Assembly (NCBI GenBank): GCA_964007475.1
Contig: OZ023274.1
Span: 2,108,001 to 2,172,000, forward strand
Source of the DNA: Hybos culiciformis
Lineage: Eukaryota > Arthropoda > Insecta > Diptera > Hybotidae
Direction of reading: 5' to 3'
Length of the DNA stretch: 64,000 nucleotides
Under the pieces are notes generated by a model. The model was not told the origin of the DNA. It ran no database searches and saw only the letters and a program-made list of their open reading frames with translations. A program made the position numbers and the translations under genes. Numbering within the stretch: the stretch's first letter is position 1; each line of letters begins with the position of its first letter. Shown piece by piece: positions 32,353-44,500 of the stretch.

Positions 32353-33576
32353 GGCTCCGTGAATTATCGCATAATGTCATCACATAATTTTTAAAATGAC
32401 TTATCGCATACATTTTTTTTATGAGATAATTCATTTAAAAACGAAATAGCACATAAATTGAAAAATGAATTATCTCATAAAAAATTATTTTTATGTGATA
32501 ATTCATTTAAAAACGAAATAGCACATAAATTAAAAAATGAATTATCTCATAAAAAAAATTCGAACGTAAATTTTATGCACTAATTCATTTTAAAGTGAAT
32601 TATCACATAAAAATTATTTTTCGCTATTTAATGCACTAATTCGTTTGAAAATGAAATAGCACATAAATTTATATTTTCATATTTTATGAGCTAATTAATT
32701 AGTGCATAAAAACATATAAAAAAATACGAATTATCACATAAAAATTGGTTTGTATGAGATTATGCACTAATTCATTTAAAACGAATTATCGGATAAGCTT
32801 ACGAAAAGCGCATACCTCCGATTGTTCTGAAATATTGCCCTATTTTATTTGGAAAAGGCAAAATTTTTTTCTTTTTTTGGAGCGCTTCGCGCGAAGCGAA
32901 TGGGACGCGGTAGCGGTCCTCTATCATCCACAATTTCTTTTTCATACATTTTGTGCGGACAACTTCCTCTTTTACCCGATTTGGCCTATTTTATGTGGAG
33001 AAAGTGTTTCGGGGAACGGGGGACGGCCTCCTCCCTCTAGGGCTTTTTTTTTGCAGCGCTTCGCGCGAAGCGAATGGGACGCGGTAATTATTGGAAGTAC
33101 ATGAATTATCTCATAAAAAAATTATGTGATAATTCATTTTAAAAATTATGTGATATGTCATTATGCGATAATTGACGGAGCCATTATTTGTGCACTAATT
33201 CGTTTGAATACGAATTAGCGCATAAATCTGCATTTTTAAAATTTATCCACTAATTCGTAAAAAAACGAATTATCACATAAAATGTGTTTTTTGTTTTTTA
33301 TGTGATAATTCATTTGAAAACGAAATAGCACATAAATTCTAAAACGAATTATCGCATAAAAAAAAATTTTAACGTAAATTTTATGCACTAATTCATTTCA
33401 AAACGAATTATCACATAAAATTTATTAGATAATTCATTTATTTTCAAATTCATTTTGGTTTTATGTGATAATTCGTTTTTAAATGAATTACTGCATAATC
33501 TCATACAAATCGATTTTTATGTGATAATTCATATTTTTTTATATGTTATGACATTATGCGATAATTCGTCTCACCG
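32353..33576. mobile_element. GAATTATCGCATAA hairpin-array element, copy 2, inverted
   Basis: This is the reverse complement of the element at 9565-10811 along its length, starting GGCTCCGTGAATTATCGC and ending GCGATAATTCGTCTCACCG. The empty site is preserved at 50451-50475 (CTATAATTAGTATTATCTGC), which fixes both ends. No target duplication is visible here, so the TTATAAT pair at copy 1 may be coincidence. The central GC-rich core is at about 32878-33088, somewhat shortened. Confidence 0.85.
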
Positions 33577-33953
33577 TATTATGTTTATTTAATTTGAATT
33601 ACTGTTTAAGAAAAAATTAGGTTTTTGTGAAAAAAGTCAATTTTTTCAGTAACCGCCCACTAAAATCTAGTATGCGCCCATATAAGTTCTAGTATCCGCC
33701 CGTACAAATTCTGATGAGAAATTGAAGTAAATTTGGCAAAAAAAAAAATTTCAATTCATTTTCAGTTTTTTTTTAAATTTAAATTGTTATACCTATCTAT
33801 ATAATATTTATAAAAAAATATACCTATAAAATGGAAGTAAATAAAATAAAATTATTAAATTTTATCCTTAATTAAACCTAACTTTAAGCTTTGCTTATAC
33901 ATTCACCACTTCATTATTCATTGAAAAAACATACAACGAAATAGTAAAAAAAA

Positions 33954-34445
33954 TTACTGAAACTTGATTAAAACCTCTGTTACTATCGCTCTCCATTTAC
34001 TAATGAATTCAGCCTCTCTGATTGCACGATTGGAATCCCGCCCAAAAAATTTTATCAACCAGCTGTGCGCTGGAAATTTTTGCTGGTAAATTTTTTCTCT
34101 GGGTTTCCCTTTCAGCGGCGCTTTAATAAAGGAATAATCGTGCTGGGCAGATTCAAAAACAGAAATTTTTTCTTTGGTTTTTCTTTCCGCAGGTGTTAAA
34201 ATCAAAAAAAAAATCGTTCTGGTCGGATTAAAAAACATTAATTTTTCCTACTGAATGTTTTTCTCTGGTTTTTCTTTCCGGAGGTACTAAAATCAAGAAG
34301 AAATCATTTTGAGAGAATCATAAACAGACATTTTTTCTATTGAATGTTGTTCTCTGATCGTTTTCCCTTTCGCAGGTCCTATAATCAAGGAAAAGGCGTA
34401 CTTGGCAGGTTCAAAAACAACAATTTTTTCTACTGTTTTTGTAAC
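33954..34445 (-). repeat. Degenerate ~93-bp tandem repeats, formerly coding
   Basis: The minus strand carries about four to five units of roughly 93 bp. Each can be read as a peptide of about 31 residues with the pattern EKI-x-VFE-xx-A...FI-xx-P-x-KGK-x-RE. Individual units are broken by frameshifts and stops. The same array is present at 50844-51340, so it belongs to the TIR transposon. It is preceded on the plus strand by GTAACCGCCC-type subterminal motifs (33640-33700). No known domain is recognised. Confidence 0.5.
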
Positions 34446-34761
34446 CGCCTTTAGCGGGCTCCTATTGGAATAGTTGTAAAAAATTGTTCCAGAAGAGGCA
34501 CATCATCTTTTTTATTATTAAAAATAAAGTGGGAGTTTGAGATAGGCGGATCGCAAAGCAAACTTTTATTAATTGTTAATTTAAATAAAATTAAAATTAA
34601 TTTAAAATAAATTAATTTACTTTGAAAATCAACACTTTATTTTTGGATATAGAAAACTATATCATTATATAAAAATTATCCTAACCATTTTGAAATCTCC
34701 TTTATTTTTTAATTAAAAAAAAAAAAAAGGAAGAAATTTAATTTCATTTTCAACTTGCAAA

Positions 34762-36459
34762 ATGGCGGACGAAGAAGACGCCGACGAAGCCAACGCCATT
34801 AATTTAGATTGGGATTTTGGAAAAAATCCGCAAAATGTATTTAGTATTAACGCCGATGTTCATCAAAGTTGTCCACAAGAAGTGTCAGGTTCGAGTCAGG
34901 AACCTGGAACAATATTGGAATGGCAAAGAGCATTCAAGGAACAGGAAATAACCATTGCAGAACTAAAACAGCAGAACGAAGAATTGTTCAAGAAAATCAA
35001 TGATGTATACGATTCAGAAAAAAGAAGACTGGCTGCTGCTAAATCATTAACAGAGATGCAAAATACTGATTCTCCCGATGAGGTAATGGATACTGGTGAT
35101 TGGACAATCCACAGAAACAAACGTAAATCCACCGATGAGGTAAATTCTTATAATTCTAAAAATAAACATAGATTAACAACATCTGGGGTCCAAAGAAACC
35201 TCAGTCATAATCAGAATAAATTTGAAATCCTGGATAATAAAATTATTATACAACCTGTAAAAGTAAATGACAATAAAAATATTAAAAATGTAATTGATAT
35301 TAAAAAAATTAATAAAAGTCCTGTATTGGATAAAAATCCAAGAGTTATGTATAAAACTGGTAAAAATAAAGTAGATAAGGGGAGTGGAACATGTGGTGGG
35401 ACTATCAAACCGAAAATTGCCTTTTGTCCACCGATAATTATGTATAACGCGTCAGTTAAATCCATATTGGACAACGCTGAATTTCGTAAATTGAGTGAGG
35501 CCATTAAAGTAGTAAATATTAATAGCAATAAATCAAAGATTTATGTAGCTAATCATGAGCTACACAAATCTTTGATAGAGAAAATTAGAGAGGCAAATGA
35601 CATCGAGGCCCATACCTTCACAGACAAAAATAATAAAACGGTAAATTTAATCTTGAGAGGAATTCACAATTCCTTTAATGAAGAGGAAGTACTACATGAA
35701 CTTAAATTACTGGCACCAAATACTAACTTACTTAAAGTGTCTAAATTTTTCACGGACAGATCTAAAAAACTTGACAAGGATTACAATCTGTTCCTGGTAC
35801 AATTGAATCCTGGTCAATCTCCTGAGGAACTAATTAGTATTAAATACGTCCTATTCCAAAGAGTACAATGGGAAAAACCCCATAAAAAAAACGCTATTCA
35901 ATGTAAGCGATGCCAATCGTTCGGGCATATCGCGAGTAATTGCGCCCGAAAATATAGATGTGTGAAATGCCCAAATTCTCATGAACCAGGGTGTTGCACA
36001 ATAGAAAAAAATAGTGTTAGTGTTCCATACTGTGCCAACTGCGAAAAAGAGGGGCATACAGCGAATTACAGGGGTTGCCCAGTATATAAAGAATATAACG
36101 CTAAGCGTAAGGATTTAATTAAAAAGGGAAAAAGTAAAGTCAAGGAAAATATAATATTTTCTCCTCCAGTTCAGAGTGATAAATCTTTCGCCGACATATT
36201 AAGGGGTAGCCCGCCCTGCAATAGTTCTATTCAAGTACAAAGCAAAGGCACTGTTAACAAATTTCCAAACCCTAAGGATGACAACAGTCAAGGCATCTTT
36301 GCAAAGTTCAAAGAACTTTCTCATCAACTTTTCAACTCAAATTTTGACTCACTAGTTGGCAAAATCAGTTCCTACCTCAATAATTTTAAACTAATGAATC
36401 CTTTAGACCAGAAACTTAACTACTTAAATTTATTAGACCAATTATTATCCTATGGTTAA
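34762..36459 (+). CDS. LINE ORF1, gag-like RNA-binding protein
   Basis: 565 aa. An acidic N-terminus (MADEEDADEANAINLDW) and a short coiled-coil stretch (about 50-85) are followed by a PRE-type region (about 290-360, RGIHNSFNEEEVLHELK). Three zinc knuckles come next, among them CKRCQSFGHIASNC (C-x2-C-x4-H-x4-C) and CANCEKEGHTANYRGC. This is the standard ORF1 of Jockey-group LINEs, which coats the element RNA and takes part in forming the RNP. Its stop overlaps the ORF2 start in ATGGTTAA, which suggests coupled translation. Confidence 0.92.
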   Translation: MADEEDADEANAINLDWDFGKNPQNVFSINADVHQSCPQEVSGSSQEPGTILEWQRAFKEQEITIAELKQQNEELFKKINDVYDSEKRRLAAAKSLTEMQNTDSPDEVMDTGDWTIHRNKRKSTDEVNSYNSKNKHRLTTSGVQRNLSHNQNKFEILDNKIIIQPVKVNDNKNIKNVIDIKKINKSPVLDKNPRVMYKTGKNKVDKGSGTCGGTIKPKIAFCPPIIMYNASVKSILDNAEFRKLSEAIKVVNINSNKSKIYVANHELHKSLIEKIREANDIEAHTFTDKNNKTVNLILRGIHNSFNEEEVLHELKLLAPNTNLLKVSKFFTDRSKKLDKDYNLFLVQLNPGQSPEELISIKYVLFQRVQWEKPHKKNAIQCKRCQSFGHIASNCARKYRCVKCPNSHEPGCCTIEKNSVSVPYCANCEKEGHTANYRGCPVYKEYNAKRKDLIKKGKSKVKENIIFSPPVQSDKSFADILRGSPPCNSSIQVQSKGTVNKFPNPKDDNSQGIFAKFKELSHQLFNSNFDSLVGKISSYLNNFKLMNPLDQKLNYLNLLDQLLSYG

Positions 36460-39414
36460 TTCAGATCTCGAATTTATTACCTATAATGTTGGGTCACTTA
36501 TTGAACACAGTAGGCGTTTATTCTTAGATAAATTTTTAAACTTCCACAAAGCAAATTTTGTCTTCATTCAAGAAACAAAATTACAAGATAGGCATAGAAT
36601 AGGACTTTCTAACTATAATATAATTCGGAACGATGCTTTACAGGGCACAGCTATCATATTAAATAAGAAAATTAAATACCAAAAAATTAACCCGTCATTG
36701 TCTTTTGCTTCCTGCTTTGCTGTAATTGATCTCAGAATTCTTAACACTGTTAAAAAAATCCTAATTGGTTCAGTATACTTCCCTTCAAATTGTAAATTCG
36801 AGCACATTAGTAAGGAAATGTCAGCAATAAGTGAGCTAAGTAAACTATATGACTTTACTGTAATTGGTGGAGATCTAAACGCTAGACATATCAGTTGGGG
36901 AGATAAGGTTAATAATTTAAATGGTTCAGGGCTGTTTAGATGGTTTAACGAAAATATGTTTGTATCGGACTTACATAAAATTACACCAAATACCCCAACT
37001 TTCCCAAGAAGTTCTTCATACTTGGATCATTTTATTGTTAGTAACTCTTTGTTAGTGGCGGAAACAACTAACTACGACATTTGTACCATTTCCTCCTCTT
37101 CTGATCATTTTGCGGTCAAATTAAAAATCAAACTTAGCAACTTTGAATTTTTACTTAAAGAACCAGCATTAGTGCAGTCCTTTAATGACACTAATTGGGA
37201 AGCATTCAATACCGATATAAACAGAGGCCTATTAGATATAGGAATAAACCCGAATAGAAATCTTAGAAATGAGGAAATAGATGAAATCATCAATAAATTC
37301 ACTGATCTACTCCATGCGAAAACTGTAGCTCATTCTCAAATGGTCCAAAACAAATTTCAAAAATACGGAAATTTACCGGTTGACATTAAAAATCTTTTGA
37401 AAATAAAATACAAGTGGCAAAAAAATCTAAAAAAAATTTTCCACAAAAATTATAATAAAACCAACGATGAGTATAAAAACCAGCAGAAACAAATTTATTT
37501 ACTTCGGAAAATTATTTCTGAAAAAATAAACATACATCTAAATCTTAAATTTCAAGATAGATTAAACAAAATCAGGCCCGGTCCTGATGCATTTAGAGAA
37601 ATAAACCGTATTGTAGGTAGAAACAGTAAAGCTAACACACTTAATGTAACAGCTGATAACACTGTTTTGGACAGCACTGAAGATAAACTAAAAGCTTTCA
37701 AAAACCATTTTGATATAATCTTCAACGAAAAACACCCCTGTAATAGATCAGAAAATTATAAGACGGTGATTAATACAGTGGATAACTTTTTTGTAACTAA
37801 AGCGATTCCTTCGTGTATAACCACATTCTCGCCTAAAAACAACTCACTTGAGCCACTCAACAACACTATATTCACCAACAGCTCTGTAATTTCTGATATA
37901 ATTAAGTCCCTTAAAAATAAAAAATCTAGCGGTTTTGATAATATTTCTAACTACATCATTAAAAAGCTTTCAGGTGAGAGTATCAATTTTCTCGTGGTGG
38001 TGTTTAACAACTGTATCAACAACAGCTATTTTCCATCCAGTTGGAAAATTGCTAAACTGCTGCCTATTCACAAGAAAGGTCAAAATTTTGAAGTTAACAG
38101 CTATCGCCCCATCTCACTTTTGTCAAATTTTAGTAAAATTCTCGAAAAAATTATCGCTCATAAAATGGATACAGATCTTAAGGAAAGCAACATTGAAGTG
38201 ATTTCAGACTACCAATTCGGGTTTAAACACTCTCACTCCACCTTACATGCGCTAACTAAGTTCCACCATGATATTGTGATTAACTTGAGGGAAAAAAAAT
38301 GCACTACTTCAGCTATACTAGACGTAGAAAAGGCTTTCGACTCTGTGTGGACGAAGGGCCTGCTCTATAAAATAATACAAATCGGGTTTCCAGATCATCT
38401 TATTAAATTAATTAAATCTTTCCTCAGCAATAGAACGTTAAATATTTGGATAGAAAATCTCAAATCAGAATCTGTCAATGTAAGAGCAGGGGTGCCACAA
38501 GGCTCTGTACTCGGACCAAAACTTTATAACCTCTTTTTATATGATTTTCCACACGAATACGTCAATGAAGATGAATCAGTAGGGAAAACGTTACTATTCG
38601 CTGACGACACTAATACTTACGCTAGTTCTTACTCCCCGAAAGATGCAACATTTAAGGTATTCTCCCATCTTCAAACTATTAACGATTATTATATCAAGTG
38701 GGGCATAAACTTAAACCCTTCTAAATCAAAAATAATATGTTTTCGTAATGCATCAGGAAAGGGAGGTAGAATGGTGGTTAAGGAAAGTAGAGATCTAAAA
38801 ATAATCTTGGATGAAACGGAAATAGTATGTGACACTAACGTAAAATATCTGGGTGTTAATTTCAACAATCTGATGAAATTTAATAAGCAGGAAGGTCTGC
38901 GTTGAATAAAGCAAACATTGCTTATAAAATTTTATTACCACTTTTAATAAATAGACATCTTTTCATTAATACTAAACTACTCATCTACAAGATGCTAATT
39001 AAACCTGTCCTCACTTATGCGTTCCCAATCTGGTTCTCTATTTCCCCGCAGGTAGCAAAAGAAATTGAAATTTTTGAAAGAAAAATTTTAAGACTATGTG
39101 TTAATAAAAATTTTCAAAGTAGAACTAAAAGATTCTCGAATGAAACCATTTATAAAAAGGCTAAAATAATTCCAGCTATGACCTACTTGATTGACTTCAC
39201 TCAAAAATTCGTAAATAAACTTGAAACTCATCCTAATGAACTAATACGCTATTTATATGAAAGCGAAAAACGGTTTTCGTTAACAGACAATTATTATCTG
39301 CATCCTGTTAACATAGTAAATGATAATACTCTTCTTTTAACCATCGACAATGAACTCTCACCACAGGTTCCCTCCTTTTATAGTAAAGTTAGCCCGAACA
39401 CTTTAAGAGGTTAA
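36452..39414 (+). pseudogene. LINE ORF2, endonuclease and reverse transcriptase, one frameshift
   Basis: 36452-38905 reads 817 aa. The APE-type endonuclease has FIQETKL, VIGGDLNARH and SSSDHFAV (about aa 30-230). The reverse transcriptase (about 480-770) has NSYRPISLLS, LDVEKAFDSVW, AGVPQGSVLGP and the catalytic FADDT. The frame stops at 38903, and an overlapping frame (38902-39414) continues the thumb and C-terminal region (KANIAYKILLPLL, KPVLTYAFPIW). A single-base indel just before 38905 explains this. There is no RNase H domain, in line with the Jockey clade. Nicking, reverse transcription and insertion would otherwise be encoded. Confidence 0.92.
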
Positions 39415-40094
39415 CTATTTTGTTTTGTTAGTTTTCTAGTTAGTAGTCTAATATTGTTATTTTAGTTTTAATTTAGTTCCTAAGCAATGTATCATAGCTA
39501 TACAAGCAAATGTAATAGTGTCTTTGAGCATACACTTTAAACGCTATAACTAATTAATAAAATTATAAATAATAATGTCAATTATAATAAATGTGAGCCA
39601 TGTTGGCAATATCCTATAATATAAAACATCAACAAGGGCAACACATTACAGCCCATGTATTTATATCTTTATAATTAACTAATGTAAGAATAAGATATCA
39701 TGATGTAAATGTAAACAAAAAAAAAGAAGTCTCAAATAAAAATTTACTTACTTACTTATTAAAAATAAAAAAATATTTTTTTATTAAAAATCCATTTAAA
39801 TAATATTATTAACTATTAAAAAAAATATAGTTACATGTATATTTTTTTTTTATTCATGAAAATTTAATTGAATTAAAATTATGAATTCCTTAAACAAAAT
39901 GAGACTTTTTTCACCGTTTTTAATTTTTGGTATTTCATCACAAACTTAAACCGATTTTTTTAAAATTCCAGTTGGACATATGAAACCAAAATTTGCAAGA
40001 GTGTTGCTGAAAACTTATTTTTGGAAATACATTCTCTAAAAAACAACATTAAATTTTTAAAAATAATTATGGAAATATATTATTATTATAATTT

Positions 40095-41130
40095 ACTAGT
40101 CGAAATACCCGGCTTTGCACGGTAGTCCCGAACTTATATTAATATCAAAACACTTTAATCCAGATTTTGTGGACTAAAAAAACAATTTCAAAATTTGTTA
40201 AATATCCACTTCTCCGGTGCCTTAACACATCAAGTCTTCTTAATAGTCGATTTGGGTCCAACGCTATAATATTTTATCGGAATATACCTAAATTGCAAAA
40301 CCGTCTTCTAAAGTAACCTCCGGTCGGGACCTCGAATCAAAATTTCTAGTACCCTCTATAACCATCTCGGATCTCTAGGCTCCTTATTTTCAAAATTTCT
40401 AATTGAGCCCTGAGACAACAGTTGAGGCCCTTTCAACATCCAGTTTTTTAAATTTTGTGGCATGGAAAGGTTTAAGCTATATATTACAATATGATATATT
40501 CAAGATCCCAGCAAGTTCGTTGTTTGGATGTCATTTCGAGTGTTTTTTATTTGAGTGTTTCTTTTTTTTTTTCCTTTTCTATATTTAAACTAAGTAGGTC
40601 ATGAGTTGACGATTTTCAAGCTTACTCTTTGCTCATTGCTCTAATAATGTAATTTTTACGCTAGAGCAGTTACTTTAAATTTTTTCTTTTTTTCTTGATT
40701 AAACTATTGAGATGATTAAATAAATACATATCTAAACATTGTAAAAATTCAACTAAAATAAAAATCATTGTTGATGGTTATGTAGTTTAAATAATTATAG
40801 CACACACATTATCTTTAATTTGTTAACTTTATTTCTAAAAATAAGAATAAATGTAATACATTGTACAATTTCTTTAATAAATATTATTAAAAAAAAAAAT
40901 AGGCTTCTCGGACCGACGCTACAACATTTTATCGGAATATACCTAAATTGCAAAACCGGCTTCTAAGCTAGCCCCCGTCGGAACCTCGGATTGAAATTTC
41001 TAGTACCCTATAACCATCTCGGGGCCCAATGCAACTTAAGTTTAAAATTTCAGCCAAATCGGTTCAGCGGTTTAAGCGTGATTGAGGACAGAGGACAGAG
41101 AAACAGGAATTTTCATTTTTATTTATAAGA
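40095..41130 (+). repeat. CTAGTCGAAATACCCGG repeat, copy at unit B
   Basis: It starts ACTAGTCGAAATACCCGGCT and ends TTTTTATTTATAAGAT. Unit A shows the empty site around 28225-28235. Unit C carries the same insertion at the same position (53093-56207), so the element entered before B and C separated. The interior contains two partially repeated blocks (each with ACGCTA-AATATTTTATCGGAATATACC). It resembles the 3' modules of RTE-like LINEs or SINEs. It is interrupted by a B-only insertion at 40453-40899. Confidence 0.7.
40453..40899 (+). mobile_element. B-specific insertion ending in AATAAA and poly(A)
   Basis: Unit C reads straight through (TTTTTTAAATAGACTTCTCGG), while unit B has about 450 extra bases. 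The insert ends TTTAATAAATATTATT followed by a run of about 11 A. That is how a reverse-transcribed mRNA 3' end looks. No coding frame is recognised, so the source transcript is unknown. Confidence 0.55.
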
Positions 41131-41551
41131 TAATACAATTTATTTAACAATAAAAATATTTTAATCCAAGCCACAATTGTCTTAAGAAACGAATTCACAT
41201 TGTTGTGTTTTCTTTCTAGATATTAATTGAAAAGACTCGACTGTACATAATTTATAATCTCTTTATTGAAATTCAATTTACAGGAAATTAGGGATACACG
41301 AAGTGTGTACCCAGAAACTATTTAATATTAGAATACTAATTATTCGTATTAGAAAATAAAGTAGATGTGATGTTGATGAAATTCAATTATGCAATATCAT
41401 CATTACTAAGCCGATAATATGAAGTTAGGTGTCAATCATCTTTGACATTTAATATTTTGAATACGACACACATTAATTAATATTTACATTTTAACATCAA
41501 TAATATGATTTTTAAAAAAAACTTCAACTATCCATTCGATAAAATTCTCAT

Positions 41552-44500
41552 CTAAATCTTTGCAATCTTATGCGTCTTCATGTGTGCATATAATCCAGAG
41601 TTCTGGAATAAAATTCATTCATTATAAAATTTTGGTAACATAAAATATGTATAATTACCTGTACATAGGCTTTGCCACAAAGCCCACATTTATAACGTTT
41701 AAGATCAGAATGAAGTTGCTTATGTTTATGAATCGCTGATTTAAAGCTAAATCTAGCATCACAAATATCACATTTGTGGGGCTTCTCTTTTGTGTGAGAA
41801 ACCTGTAAAAATATGAGAACAAAAACGCAGTTAACAAAATATATATAGAAAACTTCATTTAGATGTTAAATGTTAGTAAATTTGTAAAAAAAACAACATT
41901 TAAATAATAACCCAAAAAGATTTAGATTTAAAATACACAAACATTCACTATTTTCAAGGATGAAAAGAAATTATTAAATTATCGTAGTAAACGCAGTATG
42001 TCACATTTAATATGATGTGATGTGATTACATTCTACTGCTACTCGGGAACAAAAAAATACCATCTTACAATCTAAATAAGTATATTTATCTGAGGGCTTC
42101 TATCGCGCAAAAACAAAAAATAATAATTTTAATTCATAGTTTCTTCTTCCGATTATAAGTTGTTCAATTTTTAAAATAAAATTATGAATATTGATTTACC
42201 ATATGATCTCTAAGATATGTACGAGTGAAAAATTTCTTATTACACAATTTGCACGCATAATTTTTTTCATTATTATGCCTTTTCTTATGATATTTAAGCA
42301 CATTTGTTGTTTTAAAAGAAGATCCACATAATTCACAAACGTACGGGCGTTCACCTGAGAAATAAAAACATTATCTAATTTACATTCTTACATTAAACAC
42401 ACAACAGAAAATAAATATTGCACTTATGATTACTTATGATTAGATTGTTAACTGGATTTACACCTGTGTCATAAGACCTATGGTCGCATATGGAACACTG
42501 GTGTGGTGGCCAGCGACAAAGAAAAAGAAAGTGACTAAACTTTAAGACCAAATACAAAGATCAGCGTGTCTGGGAATAACCGGAGCGGCAAGATCTACGG
42601 CGACTAGATCGCTAGAAACGATATTAGACTTGAGACCGCTGGCTCTGCATGTACAAATGGCAGCTATTCATACGATGGCAAGGCTATGCATGACAGGACA
42701 GTGGGTGGAAGGGGAAAATCTCTTACCGCATGAAAGGATGGGAGAATTTTCCGAGGGCATAAGAAACGAGTTAACCTCGGAAACCCTTTGGGATAAGATC
42801 GCAGGAATACTTAACGTGAATAGGTTATTCAAAGTTGAAGTGAACCAAACGCGACATGAAATCCCTGAGGAAACCCTAGAAATATACACAGACGGGTCCA
42901 AGAGAGAGGAACACTGTGGACTAGGGGTTTACTGTCAGGAACTAAATATATCCTATGCGGCCGACATTGATGGCTAAGCCTCGGTTGTACAAACCGAAAT
43001 TATGGCCATAATGACGGCAGCTAGGATAATTAAAGAAAATAATATAAGAGGGAGGAGAATTAGAATATACTCAGACAGCAAAACTGCTCTAGGTACCCTT
43101 ACCAAAACAGAGGTAAGGTCTAGGACAGTAAAAGAATGTTTGAGGGCACTTGAAAAAGTGGGAAATGAAAACCGGGTGGTCATTACGTGGGTTAAAGGCC
43201 ACTCGAATATAGAAGGAAATATGAGAGCCGACAGTCTTGCGAGGTTTGGGAACGGAGGCACCCCGGAAAGAGTACAATCTTTCAAGGGCGCCTCGGAAAT
43301 AAAAACCAAGATAGACCACGAGGGCTGTGAAAAACACAAAGAAATGTGGAGACAAACAGAAGGAAATAAAATCACCAAAAAGGTTTGGGGGAATCTAAAC
43401 AGTGAAAAGTCCAAACAGATCTTAAACCTTAACAGGAATGATCTGCGACTTTTCACTGGAATATGTACAGGGCACTTCTTTAGGAACCACGAGTTCCGAA
43501 TAGGGAGGGCCGACACTGGGATTTGCAGGGGTTGTGGAGAAGAACCCGAAACTACACCTCACGTGCTCTGCGAATGTCCGACGATTCGGACTAGGAGAGC
43601 AAGGATGTTGGGGGATTATTTTTTGCAGGACCTTGAGGACCTGCAAAGACATAAGACAAGATAAATAATTAGGTTCGTCAATGGTATAGGGTGGCTCGAT
43701 GGGGAATGTTAGGCCCATCGGGTAGGGCAGTACAACGGGCCAATCGGCCTAAGTGCAAGGAAATCGCAATATTTCCGACCCGCTACAACCTAACCTAACC
43801 TAACCTTTTTGGTTATTTTATTTTGTACACGAAAGTGAAATTTTTTTTATTCTTTAACATAATATTTGGTACAAACTAAGTCTATATACCTAGTTGGTTG
43901 TTATTGAAAAGATATTTTCGTCGAACTATTTTCTTAAATTTTAATCAAAAAGATTAAACTTACCAGTGTGCATTCTCTCGTGTAATTCCTTATCAGAATT
44001 CATAAAAAAACGTTTATCACAGTAAGAACAACTAGCATTCTTCAAATTTAAATGAATCATTTTAGTATGCTTAGTCAATACAGCTTTTGTAAAATAACTT
44101 GCCTCTGAAAAAAAAATATATCAATTACTAATATCTAAGTTTCAAATATCTGAACTAACCACATTGATCACATTTAAATTTTCTTTCCCGATTTTCTTCA
44201 TGTATTTCTAGATGAGCTTTTATATTTTTTTTTGAAAAAAATACTTTTTTGCAAATATGGCATGGAAAATTATTATGAGCAGTTTCTCGATGAACCTTGC
44301 ATGCTTCCTAGAGAAAAAATCATCTTTTGTAATAGCAAAATTGACTTTATTTTTCAAATCATTGCAATACTCAGTTTGGTTTACATAGCCGGGGAAAATA
44401 CATGCGAATGTAATTTAAATTACAAATTACACAAAAATTTACCTCAAATTAAATTACTGAAATTAAATTACATTTTTCGTATAATTAAAAATTACAAATT

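Larger units (their letters stand above)
34529..39755 (+). mobile_element. Near full-length Jockey-clade LINE
   Basis: It is 5.2 kb long and flanked by a 14-bp target duplication TTATTAAAAATAAA (34515-34528 and 39756-39769). The unoccupied site is present near 51400-51425. The order is a 5' UTR (34529-34761), gag-like ORF1, overlapping ORF2, and a 3' UTR ending in a short ACTT/TTAC tandem tail instead of poly(A). It was inserted into an older DNA transposon. Only one frame break was found in ORF2, so the copy is young. Confidence 0.93.
31835..39825. mobile_element. Truncated copy of the 49346-52901 TIR transposon, split by two insertions
   Basis: 31835-32352, 33577-34528 and 39756-39825 align base for base with 49945-50461, 50462-51412 and 51413-51480 of the transposon copy near 50 kb. 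The gaps are the hairpin element (32353-33576) and the LINE (34529-39755). Both terminal repeats are missing from this copy. Its left side is fused directly to a 35-bp remnant of the window-start repeat (31798-31834), indicating a deletion through both. Confidence 0.8.

Noticed and set aside
35211..35528. Antisense frames in LINE ORF1 and ORF2 (also 34896-35132 and 35851-36057)
   Set aside because: Shadows of the sense frames with hydrophobic bias from A-rich sense codons.
42974..43516. 180-aa minus-strand frame in the RNase H LINE
   Set aside because: Antisense of a well-supported RNase H domain carrying all four catalytic acids.
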